Of a stretch of 64,000 nucleotides of DNA, positions 22,761 to 33,325 are shown one piece after another. The notes under the pieces are model-generated. The model worked only from the letters and a program-made list of their open reading frames with translations. It had not been told where the DNA came from and made no database searches. The translations under genes were made by a program, and so were the position numbers. Position 1 is the first letter of the stretch. Every line of letters starts with the position of its first letter. Where the stretch lies: positions 41,566,602 to 41,630,601 of the forward strand of contig NC_080185.1 in NCBI RefSeq assembly GCF_950295315.1. The letters run 5' to 3'. Source of the DNA: Erinaceus europaeus (taxonomy: Eukaryota > Chordata > Mammalia > Eulipotyphla > Erinaceidae).

Positions 22761-23703
22761 CTGTGACCAGGGAGAGGGGCAAGTCAGTGCCTGGAGCTGT
22801 AGCTGGCTCTCTCTACTTTCTCTCTCTTTCTCCTCTCTCTGCCCATTTGCTCCCTTTCGGCTTTCTCTCTCTGGGCTATCTCAACCTCCTTAAATATATC
22901 TGGAGAAGCCGTTCACTATGTCTGTGGTTCAGTTCATCAGCAGTTGTGCCAGAACTGCACGACGGCTTTCACTGCCTGAGAATAAGAGTGATATTTAATT
23001 CTCTAGATTCATTTATTATGAGAGAAGGGTCGAAGAGGGAGAGGGCAGAGAGGGCAGAGAGGGGAGAGCACTGCTCCACTGATGCCTAGTGTGGCACAGG
23101 GGCTGAAGCTGACAGACCTGGGCTCAGCCCTCCTGCCCCCCCCCCCAAGTAGGGCCCTGACTGGCAGAACTGTCTTCCCCACCCAGAGCAAAGCTCTCAC
23201 TCCAAAGTAGGTGAGAACTGAACTGGCCAAACCTGCAAATCCCACCCTTCCCTACCAACTCTGCGGAGACAGAAATTTCAGGTGGCAGACACTCCCAGAA
23301 GATTCGCCCTGAGTCGGTGATGGTTTCCCCAGCTGGCCTGGCATGTTCTTCCCCTTCCCCCCCCATGCCCCTGCCTTTCTTTCTCATGCTCTCGCCCCTC
23401 CCCCTCTCATTCTCTGTCCTTCCAGGTTATCTCTTTTGTTAATGAATAAATACAATTCTTTTAAAACCGGGAGCTACCCCAGGCCTCCCTTGCCTTCTGC
23501 CTTTCCCAAGTAGGCCATGTGTGTTGACATTTGTCCCTTACACCTTGGTATCTTTCACCTTTTACGACACATTTTGAAAGATTGAACACCTACCCCACCA
23601 CCACCACCATAATGCACAGCCCACTGTCAGCAACGTTCTCACACCAGGACATCAAAGAATTCCATTACCAGTGTTCAGGGATACTGCTTAGGATGCCACT
23701 TCA

Positions 23704-23741
<38 letters not shown>

Positions 23742-26700
23742 TATTCACACGCACGCACATTCACAAGCACATGCATATACACAGACACACACACACAAGA
23801 GCAGTACAGCCAGACCCTTGGGACACTGCTCCACTGGTCCCTCAGCCTTGGCTTTACTGAACATACATGGGTTCCCGCTCGCTGCCCTGTTCCTCCACCC
23901 CGACATGTCTCTGCTGAGTCCACTCCAGCTGCAATGACCTTTCTCTACACACACAGGACTACTGAACCCACTTTCACCCCAGCTCTTCAGTTGTAGGAAT
24001 TACCAATCAAGACCAAGTCCCCATATACCCTACAAAGATATTCCCTGGGGTTCGGGCGGTAGCACAGTAGATTAAGCGCATGTGGCACAAAGCACAAAGA
24101 CTGAGTAAGGATCCCAGTTCGAGCCCCTTGCTCCCCACCTGCAGGAGAGTCACTTCACAGGCGGTGAAGCAGGTCTGCAGGTGTCTGTCTTTCTCTCCCC
24201 CTCTGTCTTCCCCTCCTCTCTCCATTTCTCTCTGTCCTATCCAACAATGAGTGACATCAACAACAATAATAATAAACCACAACAAGGCTACAACAACAAG
24301 GGCAACAAAAGGGGGCGAAGGCCTCCAGGAGCAGTGGATTCATGGTGCAGGCACCCAGCCCCAATAATAACCCTGGAGGCAAAAAAAAAAAAAGACATTC
24401 TCTGAGGAAAGCCTTAGGGAGCAGTGTCTGAACTCTCCTGAAGACAGACAGGTAGGCAGACAACCAGGCAGATAGACAGATAGACCTGGATGGAGCCAGA
24501 GGAGGCAAAGGCACATAGGTGCGGTGGCACTGGACTCCAAAAGCCCGGAAGTTGCAGAATCGTTTCCCAGACAAGGAAAGACAACAGAGACAGAGGGGAC
24601 AGAGTCCGCGGGGACAGAGCAGCCCTGACACAGCCCTGACATAGCCCTGGGGGACGGGAGGCTGGCGCCTCCTGTTCAAACTCACTGACCCTCAATTGGG
24701 AGGCTGACACGTCCATGCTTCTTGCGAGGTCCCGTCTGTAGAGAAAGGGTTGGGGGGGGATTTTGGTCATGTGGTTTGTGTCTGAATGGAAACACATAGC
24801 GTGCATCTTCACTGCTTCTACATTCATGCCCCCATGTCAGTAGTTAACACTGTGTGCGACTCGCTGGATGAGCAGTTCTCTCTTATACTCAGCCCCAGAT
24901 TCTAAGAGCACAGCAAATCTCAGTCATGAGCATGACGACTTCAGGGAGGATTTAACGCCAACTTAGTGGCCCAGGAGGTAGATAAAGGCTTGGACTCTCA
25001 AGCATGAGGTTCCAAGTTCTATCCCTGACATCACATGTGCCAGAGTGATGTTCTGGCATGTTCTCGCCCCTCTCTTGCTAAAGAAAGAAAGAAAAAGAGA
25101 GAGAGAGAGAGAGAGAAAGAAAGAAGAAATTTTGGCAAAAGTCAGTATCATCCCTTAGAACAGATCCTGAACAGTTCAAGGCAGAGGAGACCCAGCCCTT
25201 CATCCCCTCTGCTCCTCTCCTTCTCACCCCCCGCTCCACCTCTGGGCTCCAGTAGAAAGGTCTGACTCAGGACTGGGTGTTGGCGGTGCTGGGGGTAGAG
25301 CTGAGACACCCCGCACGCAAGCCTTAGGCAGGAAAGACATCTGCGGAGCTACCATGCTGTCTTCCCAGCACTCAACAGAAAGTTCTCTATTCCCTGTTCT
25401 CTGTTGTGTCAGGGTCCAGGCTATTGCTTCCCACACACGGAGACATGAAGCAAGATTGTGTGAGAGAGGGAGAGATAGGGAGTTGGCTGGTAGCGCAGCG
25501 GGTGAAGCGCACGTGGTGCAAAGCGCAAGGACCAGCATAAGGATCCCGGTTCGAGTCCCCGGCTCCCCACCTGCAGGGGAGTCGCTTCACAGGCGGTGAA
25601 GCGGGTCTGCTGGTGTCTGTCTTTCTCTCCCCCTCTCTGCCTTCCCCTCCTCTCTCCATTTCTCTCTGTCCTATCCAACAATGACATCAATAACAACAAT
25701 AATAACTACAACAATAAAACAACAAGGGCAACAAAAAGGAATAAATAAAATTTTAAAAGAGTATAAAAAAGAGAGAGAGAGGGAGAGACAGCACAGTGCT
25801 CCCTCCAACCCCCTGAGCTGCACCCCTGTGCCCTGGAGGCTCCCGTGGACATGGGTGGTCCAGCCCAGGCCCCTGTTCAGAAGTCAGCGGCCCTGCCCTG
25901 AGCCTCCCTCTGGGACCCGGAAGCTCGTTTTTACTGACACGGAGCCCACACAAGCCCTTTGAAGACCTGAGGCGGGGCTGCAGGACACGCTGGCCCCTCT
26001 GCGGTCACCGCAGTGTGAAGACCCCGGCCTGCTCGGGTGGGTCGGTCGGTCAGTCCCCCAGGCTGTGTGTGGGGAGCCCGAGGCCACCCCCTCCCCAACT
26101 TGCGGCGGGGCTCAGGGTGCTCACCGCAGCATAGGGCTGGGGTAGTGGTTGTGCTGGAAAATGCGCTCCAGCTCCTCCAGCTGCTGGGTGCTGAAGTTGG
26201 GGCAGTGGAACTCCTCGGCCTGATCCTCTGATGATGGGCCCTGATGGGGTGACCTGCCACACCCCTCCTGCTCATCCTCCTCCTCCTGCAGGCTCTCCTG
26301 GCCTTCCTGGCTGCCACCACCACCTCCTCCTCTTTCTTGTTCCTCATAGTCCCGGGAGCCTGCACAGGAGCACAGTCAGTGAGGGGTGCGTGGGGATGGG
26401 GGGACGACGATGAGAAAGAGGAGGATGGGGAGAAGGAGAGAAACTTGAGAGTGTGAGGAAGACTGTGTGGAGGAGGCTGAGAGAGGAGGAAGAGATCCAA
26501 GAGAAAGAGGAGGTGAGTGTGGTCTGGGTGGGAATCCTGGAGGACCGGGAGGGTGACGGGAGGAGGGGGCACCTTCTGGGCCACCCTGGAGAAGGAAGAG
26601 GAGGAGGAGGAGGAAAGGGCCTTGTGGGTGGGAAACCTGCAGGAGAAAGGAGAGAGAGAGAGAGAGAGAGAAGGAGCAGGAGAAGGAGGGGGAGAAGGGG

Positions 26701-29111
26701 AGAGGAGTAGGGGAGTGAAGAAGTGGAGAGGGCGACGAGGAGGAGGAAAAAGGGAGGGTGGGTATGAAGGAAAGGAGGAGGATAAAGAGGAGGAAGAAGG
26801 AGTGGAGAATAAAAAGGAGAGGAAGACTGTGGGGGAGGGGAGAGGAGGAGGAAGGGGATGAGCGGAAAGAGGAAGAAATGGAGGAGAAGGAGGAGGTGAG
26901 CACCATCTGGGTAAGACTCCTGGAGGGTGAACAGGGTGAGAGAAAAAGCAAGGGATGGAAGGAGGAGGAAGAGGGAACAGGATGGTGGGGGAAGAGGAGG
27001 AGAATAAGAATGAAGAGAAAAGTGAGAGGAGGAGGAGGAAGGAGGTTGTGGACCATAAAGATACAGAGGAGGGAGAAGGGAAAAAGTAGGAGAGGGAAGA
27101 GAAAGAGAAGGAGAGGGAGAAGAAGGAAAGAAGGTGAAGAGGGAGAAGGAGAACAGGGAAAAAGAGAGGGTAAAGGAAAAGGAGAGGGAAGAGAAAGAGG
27201 AAGAGGAGTAGGAATAGGAGAAAGAGATCGAGGTGGAAGAAGAGAAGCAAGGGAAATGGGAGCAGGACAGACAGGAGAGGGCAGAGGAAAAGGAAAGAGA
27301 GGGGGATGAGTTGAGGAAGAGAGGCAAGAGGCAGTGGAAGAGGAGAGAGAGGAAAACGAGCTGTTGGGGGAGAAGGAATAGTGGAAGGAGAGGGAAGAGG
27401 AGAGAGACTAAAAGGTGGAGGACTGGGAGAAGGAGATGGAGAAGAAGGAGAAAGATGGGAGGAAGCAGAGAGGAAGAGGTGGAGAGAGGAGGAGAAGACA
27501 GAAGACAAATAGGAAGAGGAGGAGAGGGAGGAAGAAGAGATAGATGAGGAGGAGGAGATGGACAAGGAGGAGGAGATGGAAGAGGAGGAGATGGACAAGG
27601 CCCAGGTGGAGAAGATCGACAGGGCGGAGATCAGCAAGAAGGAGGAGATGGAGAAGGAGGAGATGGAAGAGGAGGAGGAGAAGTAGATGGACAAGGAGGA
27701 AGAGGAGATGGATGAGGAGGAGAAGAAGTAGATGGACAAGGAGGAGGAGGAGATGGATGAGGAGGAAATGGATGATGAGGAGGAGAAGATCGACGAGGTG
27801 GAGGAGGAGATGGATGAGGAGGAGATGGATGAGGAGGAGGAGAAGTAGATGGACAAGGAGGAAGAGGAGATGGATGAGGAGAAGGAGAAGTAGATGGACA
27901 AGGAGGAGAAGGAGATGGACGAGATGGATGAGGAGGAAATGGATGAGGAGGAGGAGATGGACTAGGAGGAAATGGATGAAGAGGAAGAGGAGATGGACAA
28001 GGAGGAGGATATGGATGATGAGGAGATGGATGAGGAGGAGATGGACGAGGAGGAGGAGATGGATGGAGAGGAGATGGACGAGGAGGAGGAGGAGATGGAG
28101 GAGGAGATGGATGAGGAGGAGGAGATGCACGAGGAGGAGGAGGAGATGGATGAGGAGGAGGAGGAGGAGGAGCTGGACGAGGAGGAGGAGATGAACGAGG
28201 AGGAGGAGATGGACGAGGAGGAGATGGATGATGAGGAGGAGATGGACGAGGAGGAGTAGACAGACGAGGAGGAGAAGAAGATGGAGGAGGAAAAGATGGA
28301 CGAGGAGGAGGAGATGGATAAGGAGGAGGAAGAGATGGAGGAGGAGGAGGAGGAGGAGACGGATAAGGAGGAGGAGGAGTAGACGGACGAGGAGGAGGAG
28401 ATGGACGACATGGTGGAGACGATCGACGAGAAGGAGGAGAAGAAAACGGACGAGGAACAGGAGATGGACGAGGAGGAAGAGATGGACAAGGGGGAGGAGA
28501 AGATCGACAAGGCGGAGATCAATCAGGAGGAGGAGATGGAGGAAGAGAAAGAGATTGACGAGGAGGAAGAGGAGATCGACCAGGCAGAGATCGATGAGAC
28601 AGAGATCGACCAGGAGGAGATCGAGGAGGAGGATAAGGAGGACTTTTAGATGGTGGAGGAAGAAGAGGGGAGGGAGGATGAGTAGAAAGAGGAAGAGGAG
28701 GGGGAAGAGGGTGCTCAGGCGGCCCCGGAGCGCAGCGTCGTGTGCTAGATGGCGGGCTTCCCCGGAGGAGGCAGGCAGAGGCCGTGTGCTCTGACCCTGA
28801 CGACGCCCCAGCTGCTCCGGGGGCTCAGGCTCGGGCTCCTGATCGATGTCTGCGGTGACCATGCTGGGTATGTGGGCACCCAGCTCCCCGGGGCCTTCGG
28901 GCTGGTGGTCGCGGTCTAGGCCCGGCGGGCGGTCTGGCGGAGGCGGCTCCGGGCCCTGAGACATCTCAGCCACCCCCGAGGCCACAGAGGGGAAGGTGGT
29001 TGGTGAGGCCATCGGGAGGGCAGTTGGGGTGTGGGTCTGGCGCTGGGTCGGGGGGCCCCAGAAGCTTAAGCGCCGGGCCCCGAGGCCGCCCCGAGACGGG
29101 GCCTGAGCCAT
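22212..29111 (-). CDS. RHOXF2-like: RHOXF2-like homeobox gene (four coding exons, complete)
   Basis: A predicted nuclear homeodomain transcription factor of the reproductive homeobox family. Exons are 29,111-28,796, 26,359-26,125, 24,735-24,690 and 22,760-22,212. All introns are GT-AG, and the phases join to 1,146 nt, or 381 residues. Residues 1-105 are proline- and acid-rich and end in a QEPEPEPPEQ segment. Residues 107-153 are acidic with a six-glycine run. The homeodomain is at about 154-213, with FSTQQLEELERIF for helix 1, RRDLARSMDV for helix 2 and VWFKNRRAKWRK for helix 3. Asn51 is present. Position 50 is Lys, where human RHOXF2 (as I recall it) has Glu. The tail is Arg-rich and then Pro/Phe/Leu-rich, as in RHOXF2. 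The start has a perfect Kozak context (gccgccATGg). The homeodomain assignment is firm. Orthology to RHOXF2 rather than another RHOX member is inference from helix 1 and 2, the exon pattern and the tail. Confidence 0.85.
22771..24042. other. Intron 3 of the RHOXF2-like gene, outer part
   Basis: Single-copy-looking sequence with a C-run (about 23,140), CT/CA microsatellites (23,705-23,795) and no further exon that I can see. Confidence 0.5.
24043..24395 (+). repeat. SINE A in intron 3
   Basis: A full-length SINE A on the plus strand, antisense to the RHOXF2-like gene, ending in a 13-base A-run. It is about 295 bases downstream of exon 3. Confidence 0.9.
24690..24735 (-). CDS. RHOXF2-like: RHOXF2-like exon 3 (46 nt)
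   Basis: A 46-nt micro-exon with acceptor ttctctacag| and donor |gtcagt. It encodes RRDLARSMDVSASQLR, the homeodomain helix 2 and turn, with the first Arg split. The length and phases equal those of exon 2 in the RHOXF1-like gene, and this is the standard arrangement in RHOX genes. Confidence 0.9.
24960..25135 (+). repeat. SINE B in intron 2
   Basis: Plus SINE B with head gcccaggaggtagataaagg, actctcaagcatgaggt, and a GA/AAAG-rich tail. Confidence 0.75.
25265..25795 (+). repeat. SINE C remnant and SINE A in intron 2
   Basis: A weak reverse SINE C remnant (about 25,265-25,370) lies next to a complete plus-strand SINE A (about 25,478-25,785; gtagcgcagcgggtgaagcg head, ccggttcgagtcccc B-box). 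Confidence 0.75.
26125..26359 (-). CDS. RHOXF2-like: RHOXF2-like exon 2
   Basis: 235 nt between acceptor gtgctcctgtgcag| and donor |gtgagc. It encodes an acidic glycine-rich segment and homeodomain residues 1 to about 31, ending with YPSPML and a split Arg codon (CG|A). This intron position is shared with the plus-strand gene at 54,390. Confidence 0.9.
26380..28720. repeat. 2.3-kb purine-rich triplet repeat, intron 1 of RHOXF2-like
   Basis: The plus strand is almost all A and G. From 27,540 to 28,640 it is built from GAG, GAT and GAC triplets in short units such as gaggaggagatggacgag. The 26,380-27,540 part is a less regular GGA/AAG tract. Because the units are triplets, frames stay open for hundreds of codons on both strands: minus-strand runs of Leu/His or Ser/Ile, and plus-strand runs of Glu/Asp/Met (27,972-28,259 and 28,401-28,649). 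I treat these as repeat products, not genes, because they lie between two good splice sites. Confidence 0.9.
28796..29111 (-). CDS. RHOXF2-like: RHOXF2-like exon 1
   Basis: 105 codons plus one base. The proposed donor is AGG|GTCAGA, similar to the exon 3 donor AGG|GTCAGT. It was chosen because it leaves phase 1, which exon 2 needs, giving a glycine codon across the junction. The frame stays open far beyond this donor into the intronic repeat, so the donor is the least certain junction of the gene. Confidence 0.7.
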
Positions 29112-29260
29112 GGCGGCCTCTGCCCTCAGGCTTCGAGCGTGGCCCGGGGTGGGGCCTCACTGCGCATGCGCAGCCCCTGCGGGGGCGGGGGTGGGGCGGG
29201 GTGGGGCGGGGCGGGGTGGGGGAGGGGAGCCGCAGGGAGGCCCAAGACAGTGCACGTACG
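29112..29260 (-). promoter_or_regulatory. GC-rich promoter of the RHOXF2-like gene with NRF1 palindrome
   Basis: Immediately upstream of the start codon (transcription to the left). A perfect palindrome tgcgcatgcgca (29,161-29,172) matches the NRF1 consensus. GC-box runs (gggcggggc at about 29,185-29,220) follow, and CpGs are denser here than in most of the window. There is no TATA box, so this looks like a CpG-island-type promoter. Confidence 0.65.
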
Positions 29261-29344
29261 TGGCGCTGGAGGACCCCGGTTCAAGGTCCCAACACTTGCA
29301 CTGGGAAGCTTCTTGAGGTGTGCAGGGGGTGCTGTTCTGTCTAT

Positions 29345-29520
29345 TATCTGTCCGGCTCTCTCTCTCCTCTCCCTTCCCCTCCCCTCCTCTCCCCTCGCCT
29401 CCCCTCCTCTCCTCTCCTCTCCTCTCCCCTCCTCTCCTCTCCCCTCCTCTCCCCTCCTCTACCCTCCTCTTCTCTCCTCTTCTCTCCTCTCCTCTCCCTC
29501 CATCTCTCTCCCCACCTCAC
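29345..29520. repeat. CTCCCCTCCT polypyrimidine tract
   Basis: About 175 bases of C/T in 5-10-base units on the plus strand, upstream of the RHOXF2-like promoter. Confidence 0.9.
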
Positions 29521-29811
29521 CCCCTATGTAGAAAATAATGGGAAACGAAAGACCTGCGAGAACGGTAGACCCGTGCAGGCTCTGACCCCGGCTTCATCCA
29601 GGCAGGTCGCCTTGAGCTGGCGGGTAACAGGTGTGGCAGATGGCAGGTGTCGTGTCATGGAAGCAGGACCCGCACTGAGCTTACAACCTGCGAGACGGTT
29701 CAGCACGAAGGCACCCCTCCTTCCTCTGCTTGTGCCTAGCCGGCAGCCTTTCCACCTCTGCCTGTAGCCCAGCTCCCATCTCACTGAACCCGGCCACCCC
29801 TCCCATGGGCC
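29521..29811. other. No feature recognised
   Basis: Single-copy-looking sequence between the polypyrimidine tract and the LTR. I see nothing specific in it. Confidence 0.4.
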
Positions 29812-30400
29812 TGTTAGGAAATTTCCAGATTTTAACCCCATGCTTATAATCTCATTGTGATGCATTTGTGAGTAGGCCTCGATACAGGACGGAAAGACTG
29901 AAAATATAATAAAGGGTTAAGAATGTGTAGAAAGTCTGAGACGGTGCAGGTGGTTAGTGCAGGCTGGCCTTCGATGGGTGAGCAAGTGATAACAAGTAGA
30001 GATGATGAAGGTCAGACTGAGCTTTTCCTGAGAAGGCTGCTTCCATAACCCTGGCTAGCTTCTGCCCTCCTAAAAGTTACCCCCCCCTCCCAGCCTGTGG
30101 TGTATCTTAGGCTGAGGCTAAACTTGACACAGCTATACAGGAAAGTTAACAGTAACTAAAGCAACCAGACCCTAAGAAATGGGTATAAGTCCCACATCTT
30201 AACCTTGCAGCCTCTGCTTTGTAAGGACACTGTTTGCTCTCAAAACCGCACCCCCTATATAAGCCTGTATCATACCTTTGTTCAGGGCCAGAGTTATCAG
30301 AATGATCTGAACTCCTGGCCCGAGCATAAATAAAAGGTTCCTTTCTTCCTCCATCCACTTCGACTTCAGTGATCTCAATTATTAATAGAGTTCCTTAACA
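29812..30400 (+). mobile_element. Solo LTR of an endogenous retrovirus-like element
   Basis: A 589-base unit bounded by inverted termini TGTTAGGAA and TTCCTTAACA. It holds a TATA box (ctatataag near 30,253) and, downstream, an AATAAA signal (near 30,329) in the order expected of a U3-R-U5 LTR. No internal retroviral sequence or primer-binding site follows at 30,401, so it is a solo LTR. The flanks ggcc and ggac could be a diverged 4-base duplication. It is oriented away from the RHOXF2-like gene. Confidence 0.75.
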
Positions 30401-30655
30401 GGACTCATCTCCCTCTCCAGGTGGCTGAGCCTCACTTTTCCAACAGCAAGACCAAGCAACTGTGACTATTAGCACCTTTGCTAACAGAAACTATCTCACA
30501 GGATTCTGTTTATTTTCTTTTACTTTTAATAGGGGATTTCAATCAATTCCATGTGATAAACCTGCTCAACAGTCTCCTCGTGGTCCATTTTCCACTCATT
30601 ATTTCATTTGAGTGAAACAGGAGAGAGGGAGGGGGAAGTGGGAGGTAGGAGGTGG
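30401..30655. other. No feature recognised
   Basis: A/T-moderate sequence after the LTR, with no coding or repeat signal beyond a short GA tract near 30,630. Confidence 0.4.
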
Positions 30656-30960
30656 AGGTAGAGAGAGGGTCCGCGGTGGTGCACTGGTTAACTGTATGCA
30701 GTATAAAGCACAAGGATGCCAGTTCAAGCCTCTCAGATCCCCACCTGTGGTGGGAGGGTCACTTTACAAATGGTGAAGCAGGTCTGCAGTTATCTGACTT
30801 TCTCTCCCCCTCTCTATCTTCCCCTCCTCTCTCAATTTCTCTCTGTCATATCCAATAATAATAATAATAATAAGGCCGCTGAAATTGGTGGATTCATAGT
30901 GCTGGCACCAATTCCAAGTGACTGGAAGAAAGAGAGAGAGAGAGAGAGACGAGTCTCAGC
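30656..30960 (+). repeat. SINE A variant
   Basis: Plus SINE with head gggtccgcggtggtgcactgg, (TAA)n tail at about 30,855-30,872 and a GA run at its end. Confidence 0.8.
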
Positions 30961-31074
30961 AGCACTACTCCATCACCCTTGGACTTCTGTCCTCCTCCTG
31001 AATGCTAACCATAGTACTGCCATCCTTCTTTAGCCTTCTCTATCCCTCTCTTTTCTCTGGCCAACCTCACTTAT

Positions 31075-31205
31075 AATAAAGTCCTTTATGGAAGGAAAAT
31101 ACAGCACAACGGTTCTGCAAAAAGACTCATGCCTGAGGCTCCAAATCCATGTTCAATACCAGCACCACCATAATCCAGAACTGAGCAGTGCTCTGGAAAA
31201 AATTA
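31075..31205 (+). repeat. SINE C
   Basis: Plus SINE C: gcacaacggttctgcaaaaa, actcatgcctgaggctcc, caccaccataatccaga and gagcagtgctctgg in order. Confidence 0.8.
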
Positions 31206-31700
31206 GTAAAGTCATGGGCCCCATGGAATATAACTAAAATGAACATACTAGCTTTTGTCCAAAATGGAGACCCCAAATCTCATCTGCTGTATTCTTTAGG
31301 TTCCTGATTATTAAACAATTTGTTCTGCTTTTTATCTTAACTCTTTTTCAGCCATCAGGTTCCAGATGCTACCATGATACCAACCTGACTTCTCTAGGCA
31401 GACGAGCTCACCAGTGTACCCTGGAACTCCACCTCTCCAGAGCCCTGCCTCACTAGGAAAAGATAGAGACAAGCTAGGAGTATGAATTGATGTACCAATG
31501 CCAGTGTCCAGCAGAGAAGCAATTACAGAAGCCAGACCTTCCACCTTCTGCACCCCATAATGATCCTGGGTCCATACTCCCAGAGGGGTAAAGAATAGGA
31601 AAGCTTCCAATGGAAGTGAGGGGATGTAGAACTCTGTTAGTGGGACCTGTACCCCTCTTATCCTACGGTCTTGTTGATCATTATTAAATCAATAATAAAA
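31206..31700 (+). repeat. Family-R element, 3' part
   Basis: Plus-strand 3' region (gccatcaggttccagatgc, agaagccagaccttccacc, ccctcttatcctacggt) ending in an A-rich tail near 31,695. Confidence 0.8.
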
Positions 31701-32000
31701 AATGATGATGAGAAGGACACTAACAGTAATTATTACGGTAACAGAAAAGTTCTTTAGGTTGACACATTTTGTTGAAAAGAGCAGGAATTTCTTCTCTCTG
31801 GTAGCTAAACAACAGTCTGGTCCCTCTGTGGGTGTCTGCATATATCTTCTTTATCCAATCAAACCCCCCATGCTGTGTGTTCACAGAAATCTTTAGAGGT
31901 TAAATGAAGTATGGAGAGACATCTTACTAATTTTAAATGATAAAAATACAAGAGGAGATCTTTACTACTTCCACTTGTATACAGGGGCTCAACCTTTTAT
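31701..32000. other. No feature recognised
   Basis: A/T-rich, single-copy-looking sequence. No gene or repeat recognised. Confidence 0.4.
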
Positions 32001-32790
32001 TTTATTATTTGGAATTCACAGCTCCAGGCATTTTTTTTTCAGATAGAGGGACCAAGGTCTAGAGGCAGAGAGAGGGAAAAAAATTCACAGCACCAAAGCT
32101 TCCTCCAACACAGTGGGGGCTAGGCTTGAACCTGGGCCATGTGCACAGCAATGCAGTTGCCCTTATATTTATTTACTTTTTAAATATTTTTATTTAGTTT
32201 AATGAGAGAGTGACAGAGAGAAAGATACAGAGACAAATACAAAGAAAGAGACCAGAGCACTGCTCAGTTTCTGGTTTCTGATGATGTTGGGGATTGAACC
32301 AGGACCTCAGAGCCTCAGACATGAAAGTCTTTTGCTGAACTCTTATGCTGTCTCCCCACCCCTAAGCTTTTATCTTTATTTATTCCTTTTTGCCTCTAGA
32401 ATTATTGCTGGGGCTCAGCGCCAACACTATTAATCTACTGCTCCTGGCGGCCATTTTTCCATTTCATTTGGATAGAGACAGAGAGAAATTGAAAGGGGAA
32501 GGGGAGATAGAGACGGAGAGAGAGAGACACCTGAAGACTGCTTCGCCACTTGTGAAGTGTTCCCCCTGTAAACTTTTAATTTTTTTATTATCTTTAGTTA
32601 TTGGATAGAGACAGTCAGAAATTGAGAGGGTTTTAAAGAGGGAGAGAGACAGAGAGACCCCTGCAGCACTGCTTCACCACTCGTAAAGCTTTCCCTCTGC
32701 AGGTGGGGAGCAGGGGCTCGAACCCGGGTCCTTGCGCATTGTAATACGTGTGCTCAAAAAGGTGCGCCACCACTCGGCACCATAAACTTT
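32001..32790 (-). repeat. Cluster of reverse SINEs
   Basis: A reverse SINE D (about 32,035-32,165), a reverse SINE C (about 32,190-32,360), a reverse SINE A 3' part (about 32,385-32,575) and a reverse SINE D (about 32,585-32,785, with a well-kept ggctcgaacccgggtcc B-box). Confidence 0.75.
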
Positions 32791-33064
32791 TCTTTTTAAA
32801 TATGCTTTCCATCATGAAACTTTCAAATGTACACAGTAATGGAAAGATGACCATGATGAACTGCCATAAAAACAACATCATCATTCAGCATTTATCAGGA
32901 TGTCAGGCTTGCAATCTCATGTGTTCTCCTTTTACCCCAGGTGTCTTTTGCTCTGTCCCATTCTCCCTTCTTTCCTTTTATCTGACTCCCATCTCCACTC
33001 ATTTCTCCCCTTCTTGCTATACCGGTTTTAAAGAAACACAAAACCATGTCTTTCATTCCTGTTT

Positions 33065-33325
33065 TTTTATTTATTTACTTTCCCTTGTTTTTTATTGTTG
33101 TTGTAGTTATTATTGATGTTGTTGTTGGATAGGACAGAGAGAAATGGAGAGAGGAGGGGCAGACAGAGAGGGGGAGAGAAAGATAGACACCTGCAGACCT
33201 GCTTCACCACTTGTGATGCTACTCCCCTGCAGGTGGGGAGCTGAGGGCTTGAACCGGGATCCTTCTGCCGGTCCTTGTGCTTCACGCCACTTGTGCTTAA
33301 CCCGCTGCGCCCGACTCCCATCCTG
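33065..33325 (-). repeat. SINE A
   Basis: Reverse SINE A: TTG/TTA-rich tail at 33,085-33,125 and a head with cccgctgcgcccgac near 33,310, missing a few bases. Confidence 0.85.

Noticed and set aside
25931..27901. A 656-codon minus-strand open frame rich in Ser, Pro and Leu.
   Set aside because: It runs from the exon 2 region (in another frame) into the purine repeat. The codon pattern is purely that of AGG/GAG triplets read backwards, with no domain. The real exon uses a different frame with good splice sites.
27544..28194. Plus-strand Arg/Trp-rich frame of 216 codons.
   Set aside because: A product of GAG/ATG triplets in a shifted frame. No non-repetitive part.
27408..29111. A 567-codon frame that looks like a hydrophobic, Leu-rich membrane protein.
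   Set aside because: Only the first 105 codons look like protein. The rest is the triplet repeat in intron 1. A donor in the right phase at 28,796 ends the coding part.
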